A stretch of DNA of 39,026 nt. Source: Ottowia sp. GTDB taxonomy: Bacteria > Pseudomonadota > Gammaproteobacteria > Burkholderiales > Burkholderiaceae_C. The notes beneath the pieces are model-generated. The model saw nothing but the letters and a program-made list of their open reading frames with translations. It had not been told where the DNA came from and did not search any database. The DNA is taken from the NCBI GenBank assembly GCA_017997715.1, contig JAGOEM010000007.1:1-39026 (forward strand). The letters are read 5' to 3'. The position numbers and the translations under genes were made by a program. Shown here in pieces: positions 1 to 10,172 of this stretch (its first letter is position 1; the number at the start of each line of letters is the position of its first letter).

Positions 1-825
1 GTTGAGGACATGACCCAACGCTTGTCGGTGCGCTACCGGTTGGCGTTGACCGCCGCGTCAGGCCTGCTGGCGGTCTTTTGGCTGGGCTTGTCGGTGCCTG
101 TTACCGCGATTCCCGGCCTCGACACCCTGATCACCATGGCGCCTTGGATTGGTGGCGCCATCGCCTTGCTGGCCATCGCCGGATTGCCCCACGCCTTCAA
201 CATCATCGATGGCTACAACGGCCTGGCCGGCATGGTGGCGCTGATCGTGTGCCTGGCGCTGGCGCATGTCGCGCTGCAGGTCGGCGATCGTGCGCTGGCG
301 GCGGTACTGATCTCTACGGCAGCGGCGACGGGCGGCTTTCTGGTGTGGAATTACCCCCGCGGCATGATCTTCTCGGGCGACGGCGGCGCCTACGTCTGGG
401 GCCTGGTCATCGGGCTGGCCAGCCTGACCCTGGTTCAGCGGCACCCGCTCGTTTCGCCCTGGTTTCCCATGCTGCTGCTGATCTACCCGGTGTGGGAGAC
501 GCTGTTCAGCATTTACCGAAAGATGGGGCGTGGGGTGTCGCCCGGTGTGGCCGATGCGCTGCATTTTCATCAGCTCATCTACCGTCGCATCGTGCGAGAG
601 GTGTTCGATGACGACGAATCCAGACGCATGCTGATGCGCAACAACCGCACTTCACCGTATCTGTGGGCCTTTACGCTGCTGACCGTGGTGCCCGCCGTTC
701 TGTTCTGGAGCAATACGCCCGTGCTGATGGGGTTTTGCCTGTTGTTTGTGGTGTCCTACGTGGTGGCCTATATCGCCATCATTCGCTTCAAGGTGCCCAG
801 GGTGTTTCGAAATTCCCGCTGGTAG
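1..825 (+). CDS. WecA/MraY-type glycosyltransferase family 4, 5'-truncated by window edge
   Basis: Polyprenyl-phosphate sugar-1-phosphate transferase family, an integral membrane enzyme that starts a polysaccharide or O-antigen-type glycan on undecaprenyl phosphate. The frame is open back to base 1 (Val-Glu-Asp before the first ATG at base 10), so the real start and the N-terminal helices with the Asp-Asp motif lie left of the window; about 274 C-terminal residues are present against about 340-370 for full members. Visible family motifs are FNIIDGYNGLAG (cytoplasmic loop), GDGGAYVWG, and the His-containing ALHFHQ loop before a basic stretch. At least six hydrophobic segments are visible. The donor sugar cannot be told. 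It ends 54 bp before argB, in the same direction. Confidence 0.85.
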   Translation, partial: VEDMTQRLSVRYRLALTAASGLLAVFWLGLSVPVTAIPGLDTLITMAPWIGGAIALLAIAGLPHAFNIIDGYNGLAGMVALIVCLALAHVALQVGDRALAAVLISTAAATGGFLVWNYPRGMIFSGDGGAYVWGLVIGLASLTLVQRHPLVSPWFPMLLLIYPVWETLFSIYRKMGRGVSPGVADALHFHQLIYRRIVREVFDDDESRRMLMRNNRTSPYLWAFTLLTVVPAVLFWSNTPVLMGFCLLFVVSYVVAYIAIIRFKVPRVFRNSRW

Positions 826-879
826 CGGCTGTCCTATGATCGCGTTTTTGCACAGCCCAACCGCTTTAGCCCGCAGAAC

Positions 880-1773
880 ATGACGACCGAACCCAAGATC
901 ATTTCTCCCCACGACAAGGCCGACATTCTTGCGCAGGCGCTGCCCTACATCCGCAAGTACCACGGCAAGACCATGGTGATCAAGTACGGCGGCAACGCCA
1001 TGACCGACCCTGCGCTTCAAGCCGCGTTTGCCGAAGACGTGGTGCTGCTCAAGCTGGTCGGCATCAACCCGGTGGTGGTGCATGGTGGCGGTCCGCAGAT
1101 CGAAACCGCGCTGAAGCGCCTGGGCAAGCAAGGGCACTTCATCCAAGGCATGCGGGTGACCGATGCCGAGACCATGGAGGTGGTCGAATGGGTGCTGGCG
1201 GGTGAAGTCCAGCAGGACATCGTCGGCCTGATCAACCAGGCCGGAGGCAAGGCGGTGGGCCTGACCGGGCGCGACGGCGGTTTGATCCGCGCGCGCAAGC
1301 TCAAGCTGCTCGATCAGAAAGACCCAAACGTTGAACACGACGTTGGCCAGGTGGGCGATATCGACCAGATCGACCCCGCGGTCGTCCAAGCCTTGCAGGA
1401 TGACCAGTTCATTCCCGTGGTCAGCCCCATCGGGTTTGGCGAGCAAAACGAAAGCTACAACATCAATGCCGATGTGGTCGCTGCCAAGCTGGCCACCGTC
1501 TTGCGGGCCGAAAAGCTGCTGATGCTGACCAACATTCCTGGTGTGCTGGACAAAGCGGGCGAGCTGCTGCCAGAACTGACGCCGCGCCGTATCGACGAAT
1601 TGGTGCAGGACGGCACCATCTCCGGCGGCATGCTGCCCAAGATTGCCGGCGCGCTGGACGCCGCCAAGAGCGGCGTGAACGCGGTTCACATCATTGACGG
1701 CCGCGTGGCCCATTCCATGCTGCTGGAAGTGCTGACCGATCAGCCCTTCGGCACGATGATCCGATCACACTGA
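880..1773 (+). CDS. argB: Acetylglutamate kinase
   Basis: Phosphorylates N-acetyl-L-glutamate with ATP, second step of arginine biosynthesis, cytoplasmic. 297 residues, the usual length for the long (arginine-inhibitable) type. Amino-acid-kinase fold motifs are clear: [10 protein letters not shown] near residue 30 (phosphate-binding Lys and GG), VVHGGGPQI near 68, SGGMLPKI near 248 and the C-terminal [17 protein letters not shown] typical of proteobacterial ArgB. The N-terminal extension before the first strand fits hexameric, arginine-sensitive enzymes. No strong Shine-Dalgarno is seen, but this ATG gives the family-standard N-terminus. A GC-rich hairpin follows the stop at 1785-1803. Confidence 0.97.
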   Translation: MTTEPKIISPHDKADILAQALPYIRKYHGKTMVIKYGGNAMTDPALQAAFAEDVVLLKLVGINPVVVHGGGPQIETALKRLGKQGHFIQGMRVTDAETMEVVEWVLAGEVQQDIVGLINQAGGKAVGLTGRDGGLIRARKLKLLDQKDPNVEHDVGQVGDIDQIDPAVVQALQDDQFIPVVSPIGFGEQNESYNINADVVAAKLATVLRAEKLLMLTNIPGVLDKAGELLPELTPRRIDELVQDGTISGGMLPKIAGALDAAKSGVNAVHIIDGRVAHSMLLEVLTDQPFGTMIRSH

Positions 1774-1784
1774 AGCCCAGCGAC

Positions 1785-1803
1785 TGGCCGCAACGCGCGG
1801 CCA
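1785..1803 (+). terminator. Hairpin after argB, possible weak terminator
   Basis: TGGCCGC, 5-base loop, GCGGCCA: a perfect 7-bp stem starting 12 bases after the argB stop. No U-run follows, so it may be an mRNA-stabilising or attenuating hairpin rather than an intrinsic terminator. Confidence 0.3.
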
Positions 1804-1924
1804 ACTGACTGAGGATGTGACGTGCGTGACCGTCTGTCGGCTGCAGGCAACGGATACTGGGGGCATTCTGTTAACGAAATGCTTCAGCTTGTGCGAGAAT
1901 CATTTCGACACATTTGTTTGCCCT

Positions 1925-2578
1925 ATGTCGCCATCCGACGCTCCCACCGAATTGCCTGCCAACGAAGTTGCTGGCTCAGCCGCGCTTGCGCGCAAACGTC
2001 CCAAGCAAGGTGAGCGCCGCGCGCAGATCCTGCAAGTGCTGGCCGCCATGCTGGAACAGCCTGGGTCCGAGCGCATCACGACCGCTGCGTTGGCTGCCCG
2101 TCTCAGCGTGAGCGAGGCGGCGCTCTACCGCCATTTCGCCAGCAAGGCGCAGATGTTCGAAGCCTTGATCGATTTCATCGAGGGCTCGGTGTTCGGCTTG
2201 GTCAACCAGATTGCCGAACGAGAGCCGGGCGACATGTCCAGGGCCGGACGAATCGTCGCCATGGTGCTGCAGTTCGGCGAGAAAAACCCCGGCATGACCC
2301 GCGTCATGGTGGGTGACGCGCTGGTGTTCGAAAACGAGCGGCTGCAGCAGCGCATGAACCTTTTGTTTGACAAGCTGGAAGCCGCCTTGCGCCAGAGCCT
2401 GCGCGACGCGGCGCTGACGCCCGATGCGCCAGACTCGGCCACGCCGACGGCCGACACGCAGGTGGCCGCTTCGGTGCTCACTGCGTTCATGATGGGCCGT
2501 TTGCAGCGCTTCGCCCGCTCGGGCTTTCGTCGGCTGCCGACCGAGGCGCTGGATGCCGCGCTGCTCAGAATGCTATGA
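1925..2578 (+). CDS. slmA: SlmA-like TetR-family nucleoid occlusion factor
   Basis: TetR-fold DNA-binding protein of 217 residues from the chosen ATG. In E. coli, SlmA (198 residues) binds DNA sites around the chromosome and antagonises FtsZ polymerisation over the nucleoid. The helix-turn-helix lies near residues 45-75 (ITTAALAARLSVSEAALYRHFASKAQMFEALIDF), which matches SlmA closely, including the LYRHFASKAQMFE stretch. The body GEKNPGMTRVMVGDALVFENERLQQR is also SlmA-like. The C-terminus differs by an acidic/proline linker (DAPDSATPTADTQ). I chose 1925 because the longer frame upstream has no family similarity. Location next to argB is common in Burkholderiales (general knowledge). The stop codon lies inside a dispersed repeat copy (2571-2632). 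Confidence 0.85.
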   Translation: MSPSDAPTELPANEVAGSAALARKRPKQGERRAQILQVLAAMLEQPGSERITTAALAARLSVSEAALYRHFASKAQMFEALIDFIEGSVFGLVNQIAEREPGDMSRAGRIVAMVLQFGEKNPGMTRVMVGDALVFENERLQQRMNLLFDKLEAALRQSLRDAALTPDAPDSATPTADTQVAASVLTAFMMGRLQRFARSGFRRLPTEALDAALLRML

Positions 2579-2632
2579 AATAGCTAGCTGCCTGCGCCCT
2601 GCGGATGGGCGCTACAGCCTGATTTGATTGAG
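2571..2632. repeat. Dispersed palindromic repeat, family 1, copy A
   Basis: Short imperfect palindrome with the family landmarks GCTAT/ATAGC, a GCGCCC...GGGCGC stem and an AT-rich end (GATTTGATTGA). It overlaps the slmA stop codon. Other copies in the window are at 5505, 12041, 13744, 19629, 19842 and 21191. I identify the family by eye from shared landmarks; copies are diverged. Confidence 0.65.
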
Positions 2633-3002
2633 ATTTCGGCATCCGCCGCCCGGCACAGGGGAAGTCCGGATTGGAATGCCCGCCGCCCGGGCGTTTCCCT
2701 TCGTGCGTGACGCCACCCCTGCGCGGACCGACGTGGCGCAAAGGTCAGCGCGCCTTCAAAGTGACAGTCACTTCCGGGCCCACGCCCCGCGCGCCCACTC
2801 AGGCGCGGCGCCGCACGAGTTGCCCGCGCTGCGCGATAACCAGAATTGACGGGCTGACGGATCGGCATCACGATGCGTGAACAGCTTGCATCGCAAGATC
2901 TGCAGCGGTTTCAAGGGTAAACACCTACTCGCGTGTGAGGGCGAACACTTGGCGAAGGCCGAACTTCCATACAAAATAGCACGACCGTTCGTTTTATTTT
3001 AA
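2633..3002. other. Intergenic region between slmA-like gene and TetR regulator
   Basis: About 370 bp with no convincing gene. It holds a perfect 15-bp palindrome, AAGTGACAGTCACTT at 2759-2773, a smaller inverted repeat CTTGC-ATC-GCAAG at 2885-2897, and the probable promoter/operator of the following TetR gene near its right end. The small open frames here show no recognisable protein features. Confidence 0.5.
2981..2992. promoter_or_regulatory. Probable TetR operator, autoregulation site
   Basis: ACGACCGTTCGT is a 12-bp inverted repeat with one mismatched pair, 10 bp upstream of the ATG at 3003 and just after a possible -10 (TACAAA at 2970-2975). ACGA/CCGTTCGT-type palindromes are typical operators of TetR regulators of acyl-CoA metabolism. 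Binding by the adjacent TetR protein is inference. Confidence 0.5.
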
Positions 3003-3659
3003 ATGTCCACTTCCTCGCTTTCGCCCAATCGCCGCGCCCGCGCGGAGCGGCCTGTGCGCGCCGGTCGCGCTTTGGCAAAAGGTCAGCAGACCAAAACGGC
3101 CATCGTCGACGCCGCCTTGCAAATGGCCGCCCAGGTGGGGCTGGAGGGCTTGTCGATCGGCGCGCTGGCCGAAGCCATGCAGATGAGCAAGTCGGGCGTG
3201 TTCGCCCATTTTGGCTCACGCGAGGAACTGCAGATCTCCGTGGTGCGCGAATACTACGCGCGCTTTGAGTCCGAGGTATTCCACTCGGCGCTGACGCTGC
3301 AGCGCGGTCTGCCGCGTGTGCGCGCGATGTTTGAAAACTGGATGCGCTACACCAGCGCCGAGCTGGACTCGGGCTGCATCTTCATCAGCGGCGCGGTCGA
3401 GTTTGACGACCGCCCCGGCCCGGTGCGCGATGCACTCATTGAAGCGGTCATGGCCTGGCAAGAGGCGATGGAACGCGCCGTGGCCAAGGCCCGGGACGAA
3501 GGCCATCTGGTGGCAGATGCCGACGAGCGGCAAATCACCTTCGAGATCCATGCGCTGATTCTTGCGCTGCACTACGACGCGCGCTTTCTCAGGCGCCCCG
3601 GTTCCATGGAGCGCGCCCTGCGCGGCTTCGACAACATCCTTGCGCGCTACGGCGCGTGA
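3003..3659 (+). CDS. TetR/AcrR-family transcriptional regulator
   Basis: 218-residue regulator, cytoplasmic. The N-terminal 25 residues are basic and Arg-rich; the TetR helix-turn-helix follows near residues 30-80, with VGLEGLSIGALAEAMQMSKSGVFAHFGSREEL showing the recognition-helix signature SKSGVFAHFGS. The C-terminal ligand domain (EYYARFESEVF to ALRGFDNILARYGA) is of the kind found with acyl-CoA dehydrogenases. It lies 39 bp before the acyl-CoA dehydrogenase gene in the same direction and has a palindrome in its own promoter, so it probably represses the following fatty-acid genes and itself, released by an acyl-CoA; the ligand is not visible. There is almost no Shine-Dalgarno before the ATG, which may mean a short leader. 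Confidence 0.88.
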   Translation: MSTSSLSPNRRARAERPVRAGRALAKGQQTKTAIVDAALQMAAQVGLEGLSIGALAEAMQMSKSGVFAHFGSREELQISVVREYYARFESEVFHSALTLQRGLPRVRAMFENWMRYTSAELDSGCIFISGAVEFDDRPGPVRDALIEAVMAWQEAMERAVAKARDEGHLVADADERQITFEIHALILALHYDARFLRRPGSMERALRGFDNILARYGA

Positions 3660-3698
3660 CCATTTCCTTACCCAACACCACCCAGGAGCAAACTGCGA

Positions 3699-5495
3699 AT
3701 GCCCAGCTATACCCCCCCACTGCGCGATATGCAATTCGTCATGCACGAAGTGTTGAACGTGATCGACGAACTGAAAGCCATTCCGCAGCACGCCGATCTG
3801 GATGCCGACACGCTGAACGCGGTGCTGGAAGAGGGCGGCAAATTCGCGGTGGAGGTGACCCAGCCCCTTAACCTGAGCGGCGACGCCGAAGGCTGCACGC
3901 TGGACAAGACCACGCACGAAGTCACCACGCCCAAAGGCTTCAAGGACGCCTACAAGCAGTACGTCGAAGGCGGCTGGGCCGCGCTGTCGTGCGACCCGGC
4001 CTATGGCGGGCAGGGTCTGCCGTTCGTGGCCAACCAGTGTTTTTATGAACTGCTGAACGGCGCCAACCAGGCCTGGACGATGTACCCAGGCCTGTCGCAC
4101 GGCGCGTACGAAGCGCTGCACGCGCACGGCACCGACGAGCAAAAGAAAACCTATCTGCCCAAGCTGACCAGCGGCGAATGGACCGGCACCATGTGCCTGA
4201 CCGAACCGCACTGCGGCACCGATCTGGGCATGCTGCGCAGCAAGGCCGAACCGCTGGCCGACGGCACCTACAAGATCACCGGCAACAAGATCTTCATCAG
4301 CGCCGGCGAGCACGACTTCACCGACAACATCGTCCACCTGGTGCTGGCCCGCCTGCCTGATGCGCCCAAGGGCAGCAAGGGCATCAGCCTGTTCCTGGTG
4401 CCCAAATACCTGGTCAATGCCGATGGCAGCCTGGGCGAACGCAACCCCGTGTTCTGCACCGGCCTGGAGCACAAGATGGGCATCCACGGCAACGCCACCG
4501 CGCAGATCGCTCTCGACGGCGCCGTCGGCACCCTGGTGGGCGAGCCCAACAAGGGCCTGCAGGCCATGTTCGTGATGATGAACGCCGCCCGCCTGGGCGT
4601 GGGCAACCAGTCGCTGGGCCTGACCGAAGTGGCCTACCAGAACGCCCTGGTCTACGCCAAGGACCGCATCCAGATGCGCAGCCTGTCCGGCCCCAAGGCC
4701 AAGGACCTGGCCGCCGACCCGATCATCGTGCACCCCGACGTGCGCAAGATGCTGCTGACCGCCAAGGCCTACGCCGAAGGCGGCCGCGCGATGAGCATCT
4801 ACTGCGCCATGATGCTGGACAAGGCCTTGCACCACCCCGATGAAAAGGTGCGCAAGGACAGCGACGAAATCGTCGCGCTGCTCACGCCCATCGTCAAAGC
4901 CTTCATCACCGACAACGGTTTTGCCGCCACCAACCACGCCATGCAGGTGTTTGGCGGCCACGGCTACATCCATGAGACGGGAATGGAGCAGTTCGTGCGC
5001 GACGCCCGTATCAACATGATCTACGAAGGCACCAACACCGTGCAGTCGCTGGATCTGCTGGGCCGCAAGGTGCTGGGCAACCAGGGCGCCACGCTGCGCA
5101 AGTTCGGCAAACAGATCGAGGCGCTGGTCAGGGAAGAGGGCGTCAACGAGAAGATGGCCGAGTTCATCAACCCGCTGGGCTACCTGGCGGACCAGATGAC
5201 CAAGTTCACCACCGAGATCGGCTTCAAAGGCTTCACCAACCCCGACGAAGTGGGTGGCGCCAGCGTCGACTACCTGCGCGTGGCCGGGCATCTGGTGTTC
5301 GCCTACTTCTTTGCGCGCATGGCCAGTGTGGCGCTGAAGAAGATTGCCGAAGGCAGCGCCGACCCGTTCTACACCGCCAAGCTGCAGACCGCGCGCTTTT
5401 ACTTCGCGCGCCTGTTCCCCGAGACGGCCAGCCTGATGCGCACCGCGCGTTCCGGTGTGGCCAATCTGATGGACACCGACGCGGCATTGGCGTGA
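3699..5495 (+). CDS. Acyl-CoA dehydrogenase (long C-terminal-extended type)
   Basis: FAD enzyme introducing the alpha-beta double bond in an acyl-CoA, first step of beta-oxidation. 598 residues, as in the AidB/DmdC-like group with an extra C-terminal domain rather than the ~390-residue short type. Motifs: CLTEPHCGTDLG near 166-177 (FAD/substrate loop), KIFISAGEHD near 197-206, QVFGGHGYI near 416-424, and IYEGTN at 441-446 with E443 at the catalytic base position. AGGAG sits at a good distance before the ATG. Chain length is not predictable; related annotations include 3-methylmercaptopropionyl-CoA dehydrogenase, so dimethylsulfoniopropionate breakdown is an alternative substrate class. Its stop overlaps the next gene by 4 bp. 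Confidence 0.93.
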   Translation: MPSYTPPLRDMQFVMHEVLNVIDELKAIPQHADLDADTLNAVLEEGGKFAVEVTQPLNLSGDAEGCTLDKTTHEVTTPKGFKDAYKQYVEGGWAALSCDPAYGGQGLPFVANQCFYELLNGANQAWTMYPGLSHGAYEALHAHGTDEQKKTYLPKLTSGEWTGTMCLTEPHCGTDLGMLRSKAEPLADGTYKITGNKIFISAGEHDFTDNIVHLVLARLPDAPKGSKGISLFLVPKYLVNADGSLGERNPVFCTGLEHKMGIHGNATAQIALDGAVGTLVGEPNKGLQAMFVMMNAARLGVGNQSLGLTEVAYQNALVYAKDRIQMRSLSGPKAKDLAADPIIVHPDVRKMLLTAKAYAEGGRAMSIYCAMMLDKALHHPDEKVRKDSDEIVALLTPIVKAFITDNGFAATNHAMQVFGGHGYIHETGMEQFVRDARINMIYEGTNTVQSLDLLGRKVLGNQGATLRKFGKQIEALVREEGVNEKMAEFINPLGYLADQMTKFTTEIGFKGFTNPDEVGGASVDYLRVAGHLVFAYFFARMASVALKKIAEGSADPFYTAKLQTARFYFARLFPETASLMRTARSGVANLMDTDAALA

Positions 5496-5962
5496 CAAGT
5501 TCACATAAAAAACAGGCTTCAGCGCCCATCCAGCGGGCGCTAATAGCTATTGTTTTGGGAGTTATTGCCGCTCCGGCCCACGCGCAGATGACGCCCGTGG
5601 GCACCTGGCGCAGCATCGACGACGACACCAAGCAGCCCAAGGCGCAGATCGTCATCAGCGACAGCGCGGGCGTGCTCAGTGGCCGCATCGAACAGCTGCT
5701 GCGCCCCGGCGTTGATCCCAAGGCCGTGTGCGACCGCTGCACCGACGACCGCAAAGACAAGCCCATGGTCGGCCTGGAAATCATCCGCGGCGCCAAAAAG
5801 GCCGAAGGCAAGGACGTGTGGGAAAGCGGCCGTATTCTCGACCCCGAAAAGGGCAGCACCTACGGCCTGCGCCTGACGCCCATCGACGGCGGCCAGAAGC
5901 TGGAAGTGCGTGGCTCCATCGGCCCGTTTGGCCGCACGCAGACGTGGGTGCGGGTCAAGTGA
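5492..5962 (+). CDS. DUF2147 exported protein with repeat-derived signal peptide
   Basis: Small secreted or periplasmic protein, 156 residues from a GTG overlapping the previous stop (GTGA). The mature part starts at QMTPVGTWRSIDDDTKQPKA and ends FGRTQTWVRVK, the usual DUF2147 pattern (GTW near the start, two Cys in VCDRCTDD, terminal TWxRV). Function unknown in the family; the fold is lipocalin-like by general knowledge. The signal peptide has a basic start (HKK, R15), hydrophobic ALIAIVLGVIAA and cleavage after AHA. Bases 5505-5560, encoding most of that peptide, are a copy of dispersed repeat family 1. No Shine-Dalgarno is visible, so translation probably depends on coupling to the upstream gene. 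A cytosolic start at the Met codon 5588 would be an alternative but would discard an excellent signal peptide. Confidence 0.8.
   Translation: MTSSHKKQASAPIQRALIAIVLGVIAAPAHAQMTPVGTWRSIDDDTKQPKAQIVISDSAGVLSGRIEQLLRPGVDPKAVCDRCTDDRKDKPMVGLEIIRGAKKAEGKDVWESGRILDPEKGSTYGLRLTPIDGGQKLEVRGSIGPFGRTQTWVRVK
5505..5560. repeat. Dispersed palindromic repeat, family 1, copy B (inside DUF2147 signal peptide)
   Basis: Contains a perfect stem AGCGCCC...GGGCGCT (5521-5541), then AATAGCTATTG, and matches copy C at 12041-12100 in layout: AT-rich end, GGCTTC, GCGCC stem, TAGCTAT, AT-rich end. Read through in frame as part of the signal peptide. Confidence 0.75.
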
Positions 5963-6072
5963 CGCGCCTGGTGCCGGCGCACTTGCGCCACAACGAGGCT
6001 TCAGCGCGGCGCCCGCTTGCATCGGCAAGCTGCCCCGGTTGAACCGACACAGATATTCATAGGAAACAAGAC

Positions 6073-8472
<2,400 letters not shown>

Positions 8473-8486
8473 CCCACGTTCCCTCT

Positions 8487-8524
8487 CCTTCCCCCTGTGG
8501 GGGAAGGCAGGGATGGGGGCCGCT
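8487..8524. repeat. Hairpin repeat, left copy flanking DUF559 gene
   Basis: Perfect 9-bp stem CCTTCCCCC (8487-8495), 3-base loop, GGGGGAAGG (8499-8507), followed by a GGGATGGGGGC tail. It is the inverted counterpart of 8899-8936, so the two form inverted repeats around the DUF559 gene. It starts 15 bp after the fadN-like stop and could also slow transcription there. Confidence 0.85.
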
Positions 8525-8541
8525 CACTCCAGCCACTTGCC

Positions 8542-8964
8542 ATGCAGAACCAAGCTACATCCAGCGCCCGCACCAATGCCCGCACGCTCCGCCGCGAGAT
8601 GACGGACGGCGAACGTCGCTTGTGGACGCACTTGCGCGGTGAGCAGTTGGGCGTGAAGTTCAGGCGCCAACATCCACTGGGCGCGTACGTGGCCGACTTT
8701 GCGTGCCTGACACCACGTTTGATTGTGGAGTTGGACGGTTCGCAACATGCAGGTCAGCAGGTGTACGACCAGGCACGCGACGCCTTTTTCAGGCAGCACG
8801 GCTTTCAGGTGCTGCGCTTTTCTTCGAACGAACCCTTCATCAACATGGATGGGGTGCTGCAGGCCATTGCTCATCGGTTGAAGCCGATGTCGACCCAGGC
8901 GAGCCCCCATCCCAACCTTCCCCCAGCGGGGGAAGGAGCCAGACACCCAGGAGCATCGGCATGA
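8542..8964 (+). CDS. DUF559 (Vsr-like) endonuclease-domain protein
   Basis: About 140 residues. The PD-(D/E)XK-type DUF559 core is clear: RTLRREMTDGERRLWTHLR, then VKFRRQHPLGAYVADFAC, LIVELDGSQHAG and VLRFSSNEPF. The D-F, E-L-D and Q-H residues match the Vsr/restriction-nuclease fold. Cellular role of solitary DUF559 proteins is unknown; nothing ties it to fatty-acid metabolism. The last 20 or so residues (PHPNLPPAGEG) are read from the right-hand hairpin repeat, and inverted copies bracket the gene. The ATG at 8542 was chosen because the core starts soon after; a start at 8497 would run through the left repeat. The stop overlaps the fadA ATG (ATGA). Confidence 0.85.
   Translation: MQNQATSSARTNARTLRREMTDGERRLWTHLRGEQLGVKFRRQHPLGAYVADFACLTPRLIVELDGSQHAGQQVYDQARDAFFRQHGFQVLRFSSNEPFINMDGVLQAIAHRLKPMSTQASPHPNLPPAGEGARHPGASA
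8899..8936. repeat. Hairpin repeat, right copy flanking DUF559 gene
   Basis: GCCCCCATCCC followed by a perfect 9-bp stem CCTTCCCCC (8916-8924), AGC loop, GGGGGAAGG (8928-8936). In inverted orientation to 8487-8524; the two agree at nearly every base outside the loop and two linker bases. Encodes PHPNLPPAGEG at the DUF559 C-terminus. Confidence 0.85.
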
Positions 8965-10169
8965 GCAAGCAAATTCAAGACGCCTACATCGTCGCCGCCA
9001 CGCGCACGCCGATTGGCAAGTCGCACAAGGGCTACTTCCGCCACACCCGGCCGGACGACCTGCTGGCGCACACGCTGCGCGCCGCACTGGCGCAGGCGCC
9101 GGGGCTGGACCCGGCGGCCATTGAAGACATCATCTGCGGCTGCGCCATTCCCGAAGCGCAGCAGGGCCTGAACGTGGCGCGCATTGGCGCGGTGCTGGCC
9201 GGCCTGCCCAACAGCGTGGGCGGCATCACCGTCAACCGGTTCTGCGCGTCGGGCCTGTCCGCCGTGCAGATGGCGGCAGACCGCATCCGCGTGGGCGAAT
9301 CGGATGTGATGATCGCCGCCGGTGTGGAAAGCATGAGCATGGTGCCGATGATGGGCAACAGCCCCAGCCTGTCGCCCACCATCTTTGGCAACACCGACAA
9401 CGTCGACGACTACGGTATCGCCTACGGCATGGGCCTGACGGCCGAGAAGGTGGCGCAGCAGTGGAAAGTCAGCCGCGAAGCGCAGGACGCGTTTGCGCTG
9501 GAATCCAACCAGCGCGCCGCCAGGGCGATTGCGGCGGGCGAGTTCAAGGACGAGATCACCCCCGTCACCGTGACCGACCGCAGCGTCAACCTGAAGACCG
9601 CCGAAGTCACGCAGACCGAACGCACGGTCGACATCGACGAAGGCCCGCGCCCCGACACCACTTTGGAAGGCCTGGCCAAGCTGCGCACCGTGTTTGCCGC
9701 GCGCGGCAGCGTCACGGCGGGCAACAGCAGCCAGACCAGCGACGGTGCTGGCGCGCTGATCCTGGCCAGCGAAGCCGCCGTCAAGCGCTTTGGCCTGACG
9801 CCGCTGGCGCGCTTTGTCAGCTACGCCAGCCGTGGCGTGCCGCCGCACCTGATGGGCATCGGCCCAATCGAGGCGATTCCCGCCGCGCTGAAGGCCGGCG
9901 GCCTGACGCAGGACCAGATCGACTGGATCGAGCTGAACGAAGCCTTTGCCGCGCAGTCGCTGGCGGTGCTGAACACGCTGAAGCTGGACCCGGCCAAGGT
10001 CAACCCCATGGGCGGCGCCATTGCACTGGGCCACCCGCTGGGCGCGACTGGCGCCATTCGGTCGGCGACCGTGGTGCACGCGCTGCGCCGCCATAACAAG
10101 AAGTACGGCATGGTCACCATGTGCGTGGGCATGGGGCAGGGCGCGGCGGGCATTTTCGAGCGGGTGTGA
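8961..10169 (+). CDS. fadA: Acetyl-CoA C-acyltransferase (3-ketoacyl-CoA thiolase)
   Basis: Last step of beta-oxidation: cleaves 3-ketoacyl-CoA with CoA to acetyl-CoA and a shortened acyl-CoA. 402 residues, standard thiolase length. Catalytic residues are all present: nucleophile C95 in NRFCASGLSAV, H358 in GHPLGATG and C388 in MCVGMGQG. AGGAG at 8949-8953 gives a good ribosome site for the ATG at 8961. An open frame extends upstream, but it runs against the DUF559 gene and has no thiolase character. It originally must have followed the fadN-like gene directly. Confidence 0.95.
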   Translation: MSKQIQDAYIVAATRTPIGKSHKGYFRHTRPDDLLAHTLRAALAQAPGLDPAAIEDIICGCAIPEAQQGLNVARIGAVLAGLPNSVGGITVNRFCASGLSAVQMAADRIRVGESDVMIAAGVESMSMVPMMGNSPSLSPTIFGNTDNVDDYGIAYGMGLTAEKVAQQWKVSREAQDAFALESNQRAARAIAAGEFKDEITPVTVTDRSVNLKTAEVTQTERTVDIDEGPRPDTTLEGLAKLRTVFAARGSVTAGNSSQTSDGAGALILASEAAVKRFGLTPLARFVSYASRGVPPHLMGIGPIEAIPAALKAGGLTQDQIDWIELNEAFAAQSLAVLNTLKLDPAKVNPMGGAIALGHPLGATGAIRSATVVHALRRHNKKYGMVTMCVGMGQGAAGIFERV

Positions 10170-10172
10170 CGC

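Noticed and set aside
1894..1908. Fur-like sequence CGAGAATCATTTCGA upstream of the slmA-like gene
   Set aside because: Only about 10 of 14 consensus positions match, mainly one half-site, and the neighbouring genes have no iron link. The GAGAAT part could equally be a -10 element.
2584..2871. Possible small genes in the slmA-TetR spacer
   Set aside because: Arg/Pro/Ala-rich frames on both strands without ribosome sites or similarity; explained by GC bias.
3216..5504. Long minus-strand open frame opposite the acyl-CoA dehydrogenase
   Set aside because: Its protein is His/Gln/Gly-rich without domains, typical of the antisense of GC-rich genes; the plus strand has all the dehydrogenase motifs.
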